A stretch of 64,000 bases of DNA from Mycobacterium heidelbergense (GTDB taxonomy: Bacteria > Actinomycetota > Actinomycetes > Mycobacteriales > Mycobacteriaceae). Positions 49,814 through 58,401 of the stretch are shown piece after piece. Numbering within the stretch: position 1 is the stretch's first letter; the number at the start of each line of letters is the position of its first letter. Position numbers and translations under genes: made by a program. The stretch lies in the NCBI RefSeq assembly GCF_010730745.1, contig NZ_AP022615.1, positions 4,216,001 through 4,280,000 of the forward strand, read 5' to 3'. A model generated the notes under the pieces. That model did not search any database. It was not told where the DNA came from and saw nothing but the letters and a program-made list of their open reading frames with translations.

Positions 49814-51370
49814 ATGACGGCCCCGATTTGGATCGCCTTTCCGCCGGAGGTGCACTCGGCGCTGCTGAGCGCCGGCCCCGGCCCCGGACCGCTGCTGGCG
49901 GCCGCCGGGTCCTGGTCGTCCCTGAGCACCGAATATGCCGCCGCGGCAGACGAGCTCACCGGCCTGTTAGGCGCGGTGCAGGCGGGCGCCTGGGAGGGAC
50001 CCAGCGCGGAACGGTACGTGGCGGCGCACGCACCCTACCTGAGCTGGCTGCTGGAGAGCGCCGCCAACAGCACGGCCGCGGCCGCGCTGCACGAGGCGGC
50101 GGCCGGCGCGTATACCGCCGCCCTGACCGCCATGCCGACGCTGGCCGAACTCGCCGCCAACCACGCCATTCACGCGGCGTTGGTGGCAACCAACTTCTTT
50201 GGCATCAACACGATCCCCATCGCGGTGAACGAGGCCGACTACGCGCGCATGTGGCTGCAGGCGGCCGCGACGATGACCACCTATCAGGCCGTCGCCGAAT
50301 CCGCGCTGGCGGCTGTGCCGCCGGCCACGCCCGCGCCGCAGATCGTCGCCCCGGGTGGCGAGGCCCAAGCGGCCGCCCAGCAACAGGCGACGTCGCTAAG
50401 CGACCTGAGCGCGTCATTTCAGAAGCAGCTCGCGGCGTTGCTCACCGACTACACCCAGGGTTTCGCCCAGCCGCTGGGCGAGCTGATCTACCCCAATGGG
50501 TGGCCCATCAACGCGCACGCATTTACCAGCTCGGTCAGCTCCACGCTGTTGGCGAACATCCCCGGACTTTCGCCGACGTTAGCCTCCGCGATGGCCTGGA
50601 CCGTCTTTCACACGTTGGTGCTCATGTTGCCCGTGGCGGAGGCGGCCCCGGTCCTGGCCGCGGCCGCTCTTCCCGTCGCGGGCGCCGCGGGTGTCGCGGC
50701 CGCCGCGGGTGCCACCGGCATCGCGGTTCCGGTCTCCGTGGCCACGCCCCTGTCAGCGGCCGCGGCGGCGCCGGCGCCCGTGGGCGCCGCGCAGGCCCCC
50801 GCGGCGCCGGGCGCCGTCCCGGCGGCCGCGAGCAGCGGCCCCACCATTCCCGGCCCCTCGGTGTCGACTCCGGCCCCGGCGATCGGTGGGGGACCCGCCG
50901 GGGCCGGGTACGGGGTGGGTTTCGGCCCGACGGCCGCCGGCGGAATCGGCGCGGGCATGTCCGACGTCCTATACGCGGTGGGCCTGTCGGGATTGTCGGC
51001 CCGCGGCGGCGCCGGCGCTCGCGCACGCCGGAAGTCCGAGGAACCGGCGCCGGACGACGCCGACGCCTCGGAGGCCGCCGCCGTGTCGGCCCGCGAGCGG
51101 ACGCGGCGCCGTCGCCGGCTCGGGGCGACCGCGAAGGTCCGCGGCCGCCGCTACGAATACATGGACCTGGACCAAGAGCTGGACTTCGCGTCGGAGGCGT
51201 ACGCCGCGGCGTCGGACGAGGGCGCGGGACCGCTCGGATTCGCCGGGGCGGCGGCCAAGTCCGGTGTCCCGGCGGCGACCGGGCTGGCGACGCTGGGCGG
51301 CGACGGGCTGAGCGACGGCCCGACCCTGCCGATGCTGCCGAGCAGCTGGGGCGCCATGCAGTCCTCCTGA
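49814..51370 (+). CDS. PPE family protein, PPW subgroup
   Basis: 518 aa from ATG 49814. The PPE domain covers 1-180: WIAFPPEVHS carries the PPE motif, with GAWEGPSAERY (WxG turn) near residue 60. An Ala/Val/Pro-rich middle follows, then the C-terminal PPW signature: GPLGFAGAA (GFxGT-like) and the PxxPxxW motif in PMLPSSWG. Exported by a type VII system and probably surface-exposed. No PE gene lies beside it. Divergent from the zinc-finger/sigC gene. Confidence 0.9.
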   Translation: MTAPIWIAFPPEVHSALLSAGPGPGPLLAAAGSWSSLSTEYAAAADELTGLLGAVQAGAWEGPSAERYVAAHAPYLSWLLESAANSTAAAALHEAAAGAYTAALTAMPTLAELAANHAIHAALVATNFFGINTIPIAVNEADYARMWLQAAATMTTYQAVAESALAAVPPATPAPQIVAPGGEAQAAAQQQATSLSDLSASFQKQLAALLTDYTQGFAQPLGELIYPNGWPINAHAFTSSVSSTLLANIPGLSPTLASAMAWTVFHTLVLMLPVAEAAPVLAAAALPVAGAAGVAAAAGATGIAVPVSVATPLSAAAAAPAPVGAAQAPAAPGAVPAAASSGPTIPGPSVSTPAPAIGGGPAGAGYGVGFGPTAAGGIGAGMSDVLYAVGLSGLSARGGAGARARRKSEEPAPDDADASEAAAVSARERTRRRRRLGATAKVRGRRYEYMDLDQELDFASEAYAAASDEGAGPLGFAGAAAKSGVPAATGLATLGGDGLSDGPTLPMLPSSWGAMQSS

Positions 51371-51441
51371 TCCGCCCAGCAATGCCGTTCATCTGGCCGG
51401 TGCGCTACGGCAAAACCCTTACCGGCCGTACGCGTGAGTCC

Positions 51442-52914
51442 TCAGGCGGGATAGCGCCGAGGGGTGAACACCCGGTCACCGAAATCGTCTGAGTACCACT
51501 GGGTTTGGGACGACCCGACGATCAGCAGGCAGCGCATGTCGACCTCGGTGGGGTCGAGGTCGGCCAGCCGCACGACGCGGACGTCCTCGCCGGGTCCGGA
51601 CACGTCGCGGCCGATCACCACCGGCGTGCCGGGTTCGCGGTGGGCCAGCAGCACCTCGCGCATGGCGCCGACCTGCCACGTCCGCGTCTTCGACGCGGGG
51701 TTGTAGATGGCCAGCACGAGGTCGGCGGCGGCCGCGGCGGCCAGCCGCGCGGAAATCACATCCCACGGTTTGAGCCGGTCGGACAGCGAGATCACCGCGT
51801 AGTCGTGGCCCAACGGGGCGCCGACCCGGCTGGCGACGGCCTGCGCGGCGGTCATCGCCGGAATCACCCGGATCCGCACGCCCGGCCACTGTTTGGCCTC
51901 CTCCAGCACGGCGGTGGCCATCGCGAACACGCCAGGGTCGCCCGACGAGACCACCGCGACGGCGTGCCCCCGCTCGGCCAGCGTGCACGCCAGCCGGGCG
52001 CGCGCGGGTTCGTCGGTGTTGTCGCTGGGATGGCGCCGCTGGCCGTCGCGCACGGGGACGCGGTCCAGGTAGCCGGCGTAGCCGACGAGATCGGTGGCGG
52101 CGGCCAGCTCGCGTCGGCTCTGCGGCGTCATCCAGTCGATGTCGCCGGGCCCAAGGCCCACGACCGCGACGCCGCCGGTCGCAGCTTGGCGGCGGCGTCC
52201 GCCCGGCAGCATGGCCAGCGAGAAGTACGGCACGCCGGCCTCGTCGACCTCCGCGGCGGGCAGGATGCGCTGTCCGGGGGTGCTGGCGCGCTCGACGTAG
52301 AACGCGTCGTCGAGTTGTCCGGACGCCGAAAGCGCTTCGCGGACATTGTGATACGAGCGGCCCAGCTTGAGCACCACCGCGGCGTCGGCGTCGGCCAGGC
52401 GCCGGGTCAGCTCGGCGACCGGCAGGGTGCCCGGCAGCACCGACAGCACCTCGTCGCCGGCCACCAGCGGCGTCGCGATGGCCGCCGAGGCGGCGCTCAC
52501 CGACGTGACGCCCGGCACGATGACGGCGTCGAACCGCCGCGTCAGCCGGGTGTGCAGATGCATGTAGGAGCTGTAGAACAGCGGGTCGCCCTCGGCGAGC
52601 AGCGCCACGTCGCGCCCGGCGTCCAGGTGGTCGGCGATGCGCCGCGTCGCGTCGGCGTAGAAGTCCTCGAGCGCGCCGGCGTAGCCGCCGGGATGGTCGG
52701 TCGCCTCGGTGGTCACCGGATAGACCAGGTGCTCCTCGATCTGACCGGGCCGCAGATACGGTTGCGCGATTCCGCGGGCGATGCTGCGACCGTGCGGGGC
52801 GCTGTGATAGGCCACCACGTCGGCCTCGCCGATCACCCGGGCGGCCTTGACCGTCACCAGCTCCGGGTCGCCGGGCCCCAACCCGACGCCCCACAGCGTG
52901 CCCCGCGCGGTCAT
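51442..52914 (-). CDS. cobIJ: Bifunctional precorrin-2 C20- / precorrin-3B C17-methyltransferase
   Basis: 490 aa. Two SAM-dependent corrin methyltransferases in one chain. CobI (about 1-240): GTLWGVGLGPGDPELVTVKA, LAEGDPLFYSSYMHL. CobJ (about 245-490): VAVVGLGPGDIDWMTPQSR, VSSGDPGVFAMATAVLEEA, LAIYNPASKTRTWQ. Both act before and during ring contraction. ATG overlaps the cobH stop (ATGA). The operon runs cobG-cobH-cobIJ. Confidence 0.96.
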   Translation of the reverse strand: MTARGTLWGVGLGPGDPELVTVKAARVIGEADVVAYHSAPHGRSIARGIAQPYLRPGQIEEHLVYPVTTEATDHPGGYAGALEDFYADATRRIADHLDAGRDVALLAEGDPLFYSSYMHLHTRLTRRFDAVIVPGVTSVSAASAAIATPLVAGDEVLSVLPGTLPVAELTRRLADADAAVVLKLGRSYHNVREALSASGQLDDAFYVERASTPGQRILPAAEVDEAGVPYFSLAMLPGGRRRQAATGGVAVVGLGPGDIDWMTPQSRRELAAATDLVGYAGYLDRVPVRDGQRRHPSDNTDEPARARLACTLAERGHAVAVVSSGDPGVFAMATAVLEEAKQWPGVRIRVIPAMTAAQAVASRVGAPLGHDYAVISLSDRLKPWDVISARLAAAAAADLVLAIYNPASKTRTWQVGAMREVLLAHREPGTPVVIGRDVSGPGEDVRVVRLADLDPTEVDMRCLLIVGSSQTQWYSDDFGDRVFTPRRYPA

Positions 52915-53537
52915 TCGGTGTCGCTCGCGATCGCGTTGACGGCCGCCGCGGCCATGGCGCTGCCGCCGCGACGCCCCCGCACCACCAGGTAGGACATGCC
53001 GCGCGGACGGTCGATGAGCTCCTGCTTGGACTGCGCCGACCCGACGAACCCGACCGGGCCGCCGAGCACCGCGACGGGCGGGGAGGCCCCCTCGTCGATC
53101 AGCTCCAGCAGCCGGAACAGGGCGGTGGGCGCGTTGCCGATCGCCAGCACCGCGCCGCCCAGCCGGTCGGCCCACAGCTCCACGCCGGCCGCCGAGCGGG
53201 TGGTGTCCCGGCGTGCGGCCAGCTCGGCCGCGCGCGGATCGGCCACCAGCGACACCACGTCGTTGCCGGTCGGCAGCCGCGCGGCGGTGATCCCGGCGGC
53301 CACCATCGACGAATCGCACAGCACGGGGGCACCGTCGTTCAACGCCGCGCTGGCCCTTGCTGTGACGTCGCCGGTGTAGGCGACGTGCTCGGCGACGTCG
53401 ACCTGCCCGCACGTGTGGATCAACCGGACCACGACCCGTGCCACGTCATCCGGGAACCTTCTCAGGTCGGCCTCGGCGCGGATGGCCGCGAACGACTGGC
53501 GATAGATCTCGGCCGCGTCGCGGATGTAGTCGAGCAC
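52911..53537 (-). CDS. cobH: Precorrin-8X methylmutase
   Basis: 208 aa. Moves the C11 methyl group to C12 to give hydrogenobyrinic acid. IYRQSFAAIRAEADLRRFP and RLIHTCGQVDVAEHV near residue 40 contain the catalytic His; NAPTALFRLLELID and GGPVGFVGSAQSKQEL near 150-165 are conserved substrate-binding parts. Lies nine bases after cobG and overlaps cobIJ. Confidence 0.96.
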   Translation of the reverse strand: MLDYIRDAAEIYRQSFAAIRAEADLRRFPDDVARVVVRLIHTCGQVDVAEHVAYTGDVTARASAALNDGAPVLCDSSMVAAGITAARLPTGNDVVSLVADPRAAELAARRDTTRSAAGVELWADRLGGAVLAIGNAPTALFRLLELIDEGASPPVAVLGGPVGFVGSAQSKQELIDRPRGMSYLVVRGRRGGSAMAAAAVNAIASDTE

Positions 53538-53546
53538 CCGCTCACC

Positions 53547-54656
53547 CTAAGACCTGAACAGTCGGTATCCGTCTCCGGTGGCGACCAGCACGTCGCCGGC
53601 AAGCGGGCTGCCGCAGGCGCGTTCGCAGCCGACGAAGTGGCGGTGCACGGCCGAATCGACGCTCATCGCCCGCGCGGCGTCGGCCCGCACGTCGGCGGCC
53701 GAGTGCGCGCACCCGGGGCTGCCGGTGCAGGCGCTGACGGTCAGCCAGGGGGAGTTCTCGTCGAACACCAGGCCCAACGGCGCCAGCACGCGGAGTGCGA
53801 CGTCCGCCGCTTCCTCGCTGAGGTCGCACACCAGCACCGACCGCCACGGCGTGATCACCAGCGGCGCCTCGACCGCGGCACCGATCGAGGCCAAGCATTC
53901 CGCCACGCGTGCCGGCAGGACCCCGAGCGGCACCGCGGCGCCCAGCGCGACCCGGCCGTCATCCTGGCCGATCCAGCCCACCGGCGGCTTGGTGACGGGT
54001 GGAAAGGCGGCGCCGAGTTCGACGCCGGGCCACAACGCTGCAACGTCGGCCAATTCGTTGACGCGCCAAGCCTTTCCGCGCACCTCGACGAACCGCGAGG
54101 CGATTGCGACCAGCGTCTCGGCCACGTCGCCGACGGCCAGCCGGACACCGCTGTCCCGCCCCGCCAACAGCAGCGCCGCGCCGTCGTCCAGCGCGTGCAC
54201 GCCGACGTCAGCGCCCAGTCCGGAGACGTCGGCGCGGCCGTCGTCGAGGCCGAACCAGAACCGGCCGCCCAGCTCGGCGAGCTCGGGCTCGGCGCAAATC
54301 GCCGCGTCCAGCTCGCCCACCCACGCCCGCACGTCGGCGCGCCCGCCGACCCGGCCGGACAGCGGGGAGGCGACGATGTTGCGGACCCGCTCGTGGGTCG
54401 CCGAGGGCAGCAGCCCGGCCCCGGCGACCGCGTCGGCGACGGCGGTCACGTCGGTGATGCCGCGCAATTGCACGTTGCCGCGGGCCGTCAGCTCGAGCGT
54501 TGCCGAGCCACACTCGCTCGAGGCGCGGGCCAGGGTCGCCAACTGGGCGGCGGTGATCGTGCCGCCGGGCAGCCGGACCCGGACGAGCGCGCCGTCGGCG
54601 GCCCGGTGCACCTGCAGCGCGCCCGGGCAGGCGTCGGCGTCGCGGGCTCTGGGCAT
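53547..54656 (-). CDS. cobG: Precorrin-3B synthase
   Basis: 369 aa. Oxygen-dependent monooxygenase that makes precorrin-3B, related to sulfite/nitrite reductases with one 4Fe-4S and non-haem iron centre. TLARASSECGSATLELTARGNVQLRG in the N-terminal half, and cluster cysteines in SACTGSPGCAHS and GCERACGSP near the C-terminus, are complete. Shows that the pathway is aerobic. First gene of the minus-strand cob operon, divergent from the LuxR-type regulator. Confidence 0.95.
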   Translation of the reverse strand: MPRARDADACPGALQVHRAADGALVRVRLPGGTITAAQLATLARASSECGSATLELTARGNVQLRGITDVTAVADAVAGAGLLPSATHERVRNIVASPLSGRVGGRADVRAWVGELDAAICAEPELAELGGRFWFGLDDGRADVSGLGADVGVHALDDGAALLLAGRDSGVRLAVGDVAETLVAIASRFVEVRGKAWRVNELADVAALWPGVELGAAFPPVTKPPVGWIGQDDGRVALGAAVPLGVLPARVAECLASIGAAVEAPLVITPWRSVLVCDLSEEAADVALRVLAPLGLVFDENSPWLTVSACTGSPGCAHSAADVRADAARAMSVDSAVHRHFVGCERACGSPLAGDVLVATGDGYRLFRS

Positions 54657-54704
54657 GGTTCACCGTACGACTCCGGCGGCTGCCGACACCGGGCAAGGGT
54701 TTGG

Positions 54705-54736
54705 CAGAAAAATATCAACTTTCCGATTTTTTGCTG
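54705..54736. promoter_or_regulatory. AT-rich inverted repeat between cobG and the LuxR-type gene
   Basis: CAGAAAAATATC (54705-54716) and GATTTTTTGCTG (54725-54736) are inverted repeats matching at 10 of 12 positions, in the most A/T-rich part of the 140-base divergent gap. A possible operator or promoter region for either gene. Confidence 0.35.
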
Positions 54737-54796
54737 GCGCCCGGCGCGGTGACGGTAGCCTCTGCCTAAAAGGTCGCCCGGGAGGTTCGGCTTTCG

Positions 54797-57433
54797 GTGC
54801 AAATGGAGCACGGAGTGAAGTGGCCGATGGTCGCCCGCGACGTCGAGCTTGCTCGGGCGCTGGCGGCTTTTGATTCCGATGCGCAGGTTTGCGGTGTCGC
54901 TTTGCTGGGCGAGAGCGGGGTTGGCAAGTCGACGCTCGCCCGCGCCCTTGCCGAAATCTTGGCTTCCAGGAGCCAGGCCGTGCGCTTCGTGTTGGGCACC
55001 GAGACGGGCAGGGCGATTCCGCTGGGGGCGTTCTATCGCTCGTTGACCGTCGACGCGACGCATGAGCCCGCCGTGATGCTGGCCGCCGCTCATCGATCGC
55101 TGGAGCAAGAAGAGAACCTGGTCATCGTCGTCGACGACGCCCAGTTGCTGGATCCGCTGTCGGCGACACTGGTGAATCAGCTCGCCGTCAGCGGAAAAAT
55201 CCAGCTGATCGTGGTGGTCCGCACGGAAGACCTGGCTCCCGACGCAGTGACGTCGCTGTGGAAAGAACGGTTGTTGCTCCCACTGAGCGTCAAGCCGTTC
55301 ACCACGGAACAGGTCGGCGAGCTGGCCCGAGCCGTTCTCGGGGCTGAGGTGGACGGCCGGCTCATCGACGAACTGCACCATCGAACCGCGGGTAACCTAC
55401 TGCTGCTTCGCGGTCTGATGAGCGCCGGTCGGGAGAGCGGTGTGCTGGTGCGGACGGGCGCGGGCTGGCAATTGCACGGTCCGCTGCGCGGCGACGACGA
55501 GCTCTACGACCTGGTGGAGTTCCGGTTGCGGTCGTTGGCGCCCGAGGAGCTGAAAGTCATCGAGGTAATCGCCACTGCCGAAGTCCTGGATTGGCATGTG
55601 TTGCAGGCGGTCTGCGACGCAGACTCAGTCGCGCGCCTGGAGCGACGGGGTTTGATCCAGTTCGTCGCCGACGGTGCGCACACCGTGGCGCGGCTGAATC
55701 ACCCGGTGATCGGCGAAGCCGCGATTCGCCGGGCTGGTGCCGCACGCACGCGACAACTGAATACCATTCTCGCACAACAACTTCAGCAGCGCGCCGACTC
55801 GGACACGCAACCCGCGGACGTGCGGGTCCGGATTCAACTGGCCCAGTTGATGATGCACAGCGATCTGCCGCCTGATCTCGAAGTGATCATCGATGCGGCG
55901 GCGAGCGCCGTCACCATGTCGAACGTCATCTACGGGGAGCAATTGGCTCGCTTTGCGTTCGATCGGGGCGGCGGCTTGCCGGCGGCGATCCTCCTTGCCG
56001 AGGCGGTGAGCTGGCAGGGACGCGGGGATGAGGCGGAGGCCGTGTTGGCGTCCTTCGCCCCCGGCGTCGCCGATGAGTTGTTGACCGTGCGATGGGGTTG
56101 CTTGCGCGCGGCGAACCTGTTTTGGGGCTGCGGCCGGGTCGACGCGGCCCGCACGGTGTTGGCGAACGTCAAGGACCGCGTCGAGTCCAAGGCCATGCTT
56201 GGTTTGGTGTTGTCCATGGAGGTGTCATTCGCGTTCTTCTCCGGCTACATGTCGAAGGCCATTACGTTGGGATCGGCGCTGTGTGAGTCGGAGCCTGCAC
56301 CGCCCGCGGCGGTGTGGGCGGCCATGTCAACCTCCTGGGCGCTCGCGCTGTCCGGGCGTTTCGCGGAGTGTCATCGCATCGCCGACGCGGGTTTTCGTGC
56401 GGCAGCGCTCGGCGACTCCGGGCCCCAACGGTTCGCCATGGGGCTGGCGGAGGCCATGGCGCTGATCGCCGCCGGGGATCTGCCGGGAGCCGATCCGGTG
56501 CGGGAGCGCTACGCGGTCCTGGCCGCCGGCGTGCGCGAGGCCGAAGCGATCGTGAAAGCGGTTGCGGGCGTGGTCAACCTCGCCCGCGGCGCGCTGGCCC
56601 TGGCCGGTGAGGCGTTACACGAGTCGGTGACAGCGATGTCGACGGGTTTCCCGTCCGGATTCTTGATGCTGGTGTCCGCATTGCTGGCGCAAGCCGAAGC
56701 CGGACAACGACATTCCGACGTCGCGGCATCGGCGCTGAAGCTTTCCGAGGACGCTAATGGACCCCAAGTTGCGGTGTTCCTGCCGGAACTCGAGCTCGCC
56801 CGCGCGTGGGTCGAGGCATCCGGTGGCCGAACGAGTTCGGCGCGGCGGCATGTCATTCGCGCCGCGGAGATCGCGCGACATTCGGGGATGTGTGCTGTCG
56901 AGATGCGCGCATTGCATACCGCCGTTCGGTTCGGCGATCGATCGCAAGCCGCGAGGCTGGCGGAGCTTGCCCGCACCCTTGACACCCCGCTTGCCGATGC
57001 CGTCGCGGTGCACGCGCGCGCCCTGGCCGAACACGACGCGGACCTGCTCGACCGGGTCGCCGACCGGTTTTCGAATCTCGGCGCGATGGCACTGGCGGCG
57101 GACGCGGCGGCCCAGGCCGCCCGCGAGCATGCCCGGTCGGGTGCGCGGGCCAAGGAGTTGGAATCGTCGGCACGGGCGCATTGGCTGGTCGGCAAGCTCG
57201 GGCTGCACTCGCCGGCGATCGATGCGGCCACGCAACCTTTACCCATCACCGACCGCGAACGTGAAGTCGCCACAATGGTTTCGGCTGGGTTGTCCAACCG
57301 TGAGATCGCCGATCGCCTGTCCGTTTCGGTGCGGACCGTGGATGGACACCTTTACCGAATCTTCGCCAAACTCGATATCCAAAGCCGCGAACAGCTTGCG
57401 CGACTGATGAAGTCGGCTGGATCCGGCGCATAG
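54797..57433 (+). CDS. Large LuxR-family transcriptional regulator with AAA ATPase (LAL type)
   Basis: 878 aa. Walker A GESGVGKST at 38-46 and Walker B-like LVIVVDDAQLLD near 110 form a STAND/AAA module; a helical, TPR-like sensor region spans about 350-790; the C-terminal LuxR helix-turn-helix (about 812-870) has TDREREVATMVSAGLSNREI and SVRTVDGHLYRIFAKL. GTG at 54797 or the ATG six bases on; GGGAGG lies about 10 bases upstream. Likely activates the following flavin/F420-type genes. Related to the Rv0386/Rv2488c family. The inducer is unknown. Confidence 0.9.
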   Translation: MQMEHGVKWPMVARDVELARALAAFDSDAQVCGVALLGESGVGKSTLARALAEILASRSQAVRFVLGTETGRAIPLGAFYRSLTVDATHEPAVMLAAAHRSLEQEENLVIVVDDAQLLDPLSATLVNQLAVSGKIQLIVVVRTEDLAPDAVTSLWKERLLLPLSVKPFTTEQVGELARAVLGAEVDGRLIDELHHRTAGNLLLLRGLMSAGRESGVLVRTGAGWQLHGPLRGDDELYDLVEFRLRSLAPEELKVIEVIATAEVLDWHVLQAVCDADSVARLERRGLIQFVADGAHTVARLNHPVIGEAAIRRAGAARTRQLNTILAQQLQQRADSDTQPADVRVRIQLAQLMMHSDLPPDLEVIIDAAASAVTMSNVIYGEQLARFAFDRGGGLPAAILLAEAVSWQGRGDEAEAVLASFAPGVADELLTVRWGCLRAANLFWGCGRVDAARTVLANVKDRVESKAMLGLVLSMEVSFAFFSGYMSKAITLGSALCESEPAPPAAVWAAMSTSWALALSGRFAECHRIADAGFRAAALGDSGPQRFAMGLAEAMALIAAGDLPGADPVRERYAVLAAGVREAEAIVKAVAGVVNLARGALALAGEALHESVTAMSTGFPSGFLMLVSALLAQAEAGQRHSDVAASALKLSEDANGPQVAVFLPELELARAWVEASGGRTSSARRHVIRAAEIARHSGMCAVEMRALHTAVRFGDRSQAARLAELARTLDTPLADAVAVHARALAEHDADLLDRVADRFSNLGAMALAADAAAQAAREHARSGARAKELESSARAHWLVGKLGLHSPAIDAATQPLPITDREREVATMVSAGLSNREIADRLSVSVRTVDGHLYRIFAKLDIQSREQLARLMKSAGSGA

Positions 57434-57446
57434 CAGGCGGTGCCCA

Positions 57447-57953
57447 ATGGACCCTGACGTCGTTCGGATAATCCGCGAGTATCGGACCTGTGAGTTCACC
57501 ACGCTGAGCAACGGTTCACCGCAAACCTGGCCGGTAACCCCATTATTGCTCAAGGACGGTCGTTTCCTGATTGCGACGAACATCGGCCTCCCGCAGAAGG
57601 CGGTGAATGTCCGGCGCAACCCAAAGGTGAGCTTGCTGTTCTCCGACCCGACCGGATCGGGCGTCACCAAGCCGGGCGCCGTTCTGATTCAGGGCGATGC
57701 CGTTTCGGAGGATCGCATCGTGGCTGACGTCTCGTCGGAGCCAGATCTCGCCGAGCTGGCCGAAACGGTGTTCGCCCGCCAGCCGCAAGGCTCTTCCTTC
57801 ATGGTCGGTCGGCTGGGCCGGCTGTTGTTTCCGTATTACTGCATGCGGATCCTCATCCACGTGACACCGCGCCGCGCCTACCTATGGCCAACACGCGATT
57901 TCACCGAGCCGCCTCAGCAGGTCGACGTGACGGAGCTGCGGGATGTGGTCTGA
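57447..57953 (+). CDS. Pyridoxamine 5'-phosphate oxidase-like split-barrel protein
   Basis: 168 aa. Fits the FMN/F420-binding split barrel family: EYRTCEFTTLSNGSPQTWPVTPLL at the start, FLIATNIGLPQKAVNVRRNPKVSLLFSDPT in the middle, and VLIQGDAVSEDR. Lies 13 bases after the regulator gene and overlaps the next gene by 11 bases, so is in the same operon. Cofactor and substrate are not known. Confidence 0.8.
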   Translation: MDPDVVRIIREYRTCEFTTLSNGSPQTWPVTPLLLKDGRFLIATNIGLPQKAVNVRRNPKVSLLFSDPTGSGVTKPGAVLIQGDAVSEDRIVADVSSEPDLAELAETVFARQPQGSSFMVGRLGRLLFPYYCMRILIHVTPRRAYLWPTRDFTEPPQQVDVTELRDVV

Positions 57954-58401
57954 CGCGGCCAAGGGGCTGGCCAAGTTCGATGAAGCGATGGTCACCGCAC
58001 TCGACCCCGCTGGCTATCCCGTCAGCATTCGCCAGATGACACCTTGCTACGACGAGGCAACCGGCGAGTTCACCGTCGTGTGGCCGCGCGGTCTTTCCGT
58101 CAGCGCAGGACCGGCGATCGTCCTGTGCCACTCGCACGACGAAAAGCTGTGGAACATCAAGCAAATTCAAATAAAAGGCAGGCTTGAGCGTCGAGCTGAT
58201 CGGTGGGTGTTCATCACCACCGGCTTCCACCGGCCGCCGGCTTCACAGCTTGGCGTTTTCTGGCGCCTGGCTCGCGACATGCGCAGAGCGGGACGCCGCT
58301 ACCTCGACCAACGTGGTTTGGAGGCGCCAACGGTGAACTGGAAGGCCCTTCAGGTGCTTCGTGACAGGGCTTCAGCAAAATCGAGTAGCCGCCTACTCTA
58401 G
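57943..58401 (+). CDS. Hypothetical protein, possible split-barrel partner
   Basis: 152 aa, starting inside the end of the previous gene. Blocks such as YPVSIRQMTPCYDE, LSVSAGPAIVLCHSHDEKLW, KGRLERRADRWVFITTGFH recall the beta strands of the PPOX-like fold, but no cofactor motif is clear. The C-terminus is basic and helical (FWRLARDMRRAGRRYLDQRG). It may dimerise with the preceding protein; that is inference from gene overlap. Confidence 0.6.
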   Translation: MWSDAAKGLAKFDEAMVTALDPAGYPVSIRQMTPCYDEATGEFTVVWPRGLSVSAGPAIVLCHSHDEKLWNIKQIQIKGRLERRADRWVFITTGFHRPPASQLGVFWRLARDMRRAGRRYLDQRGLEAPTVNWKALQVLRDRASAKSSSRLL

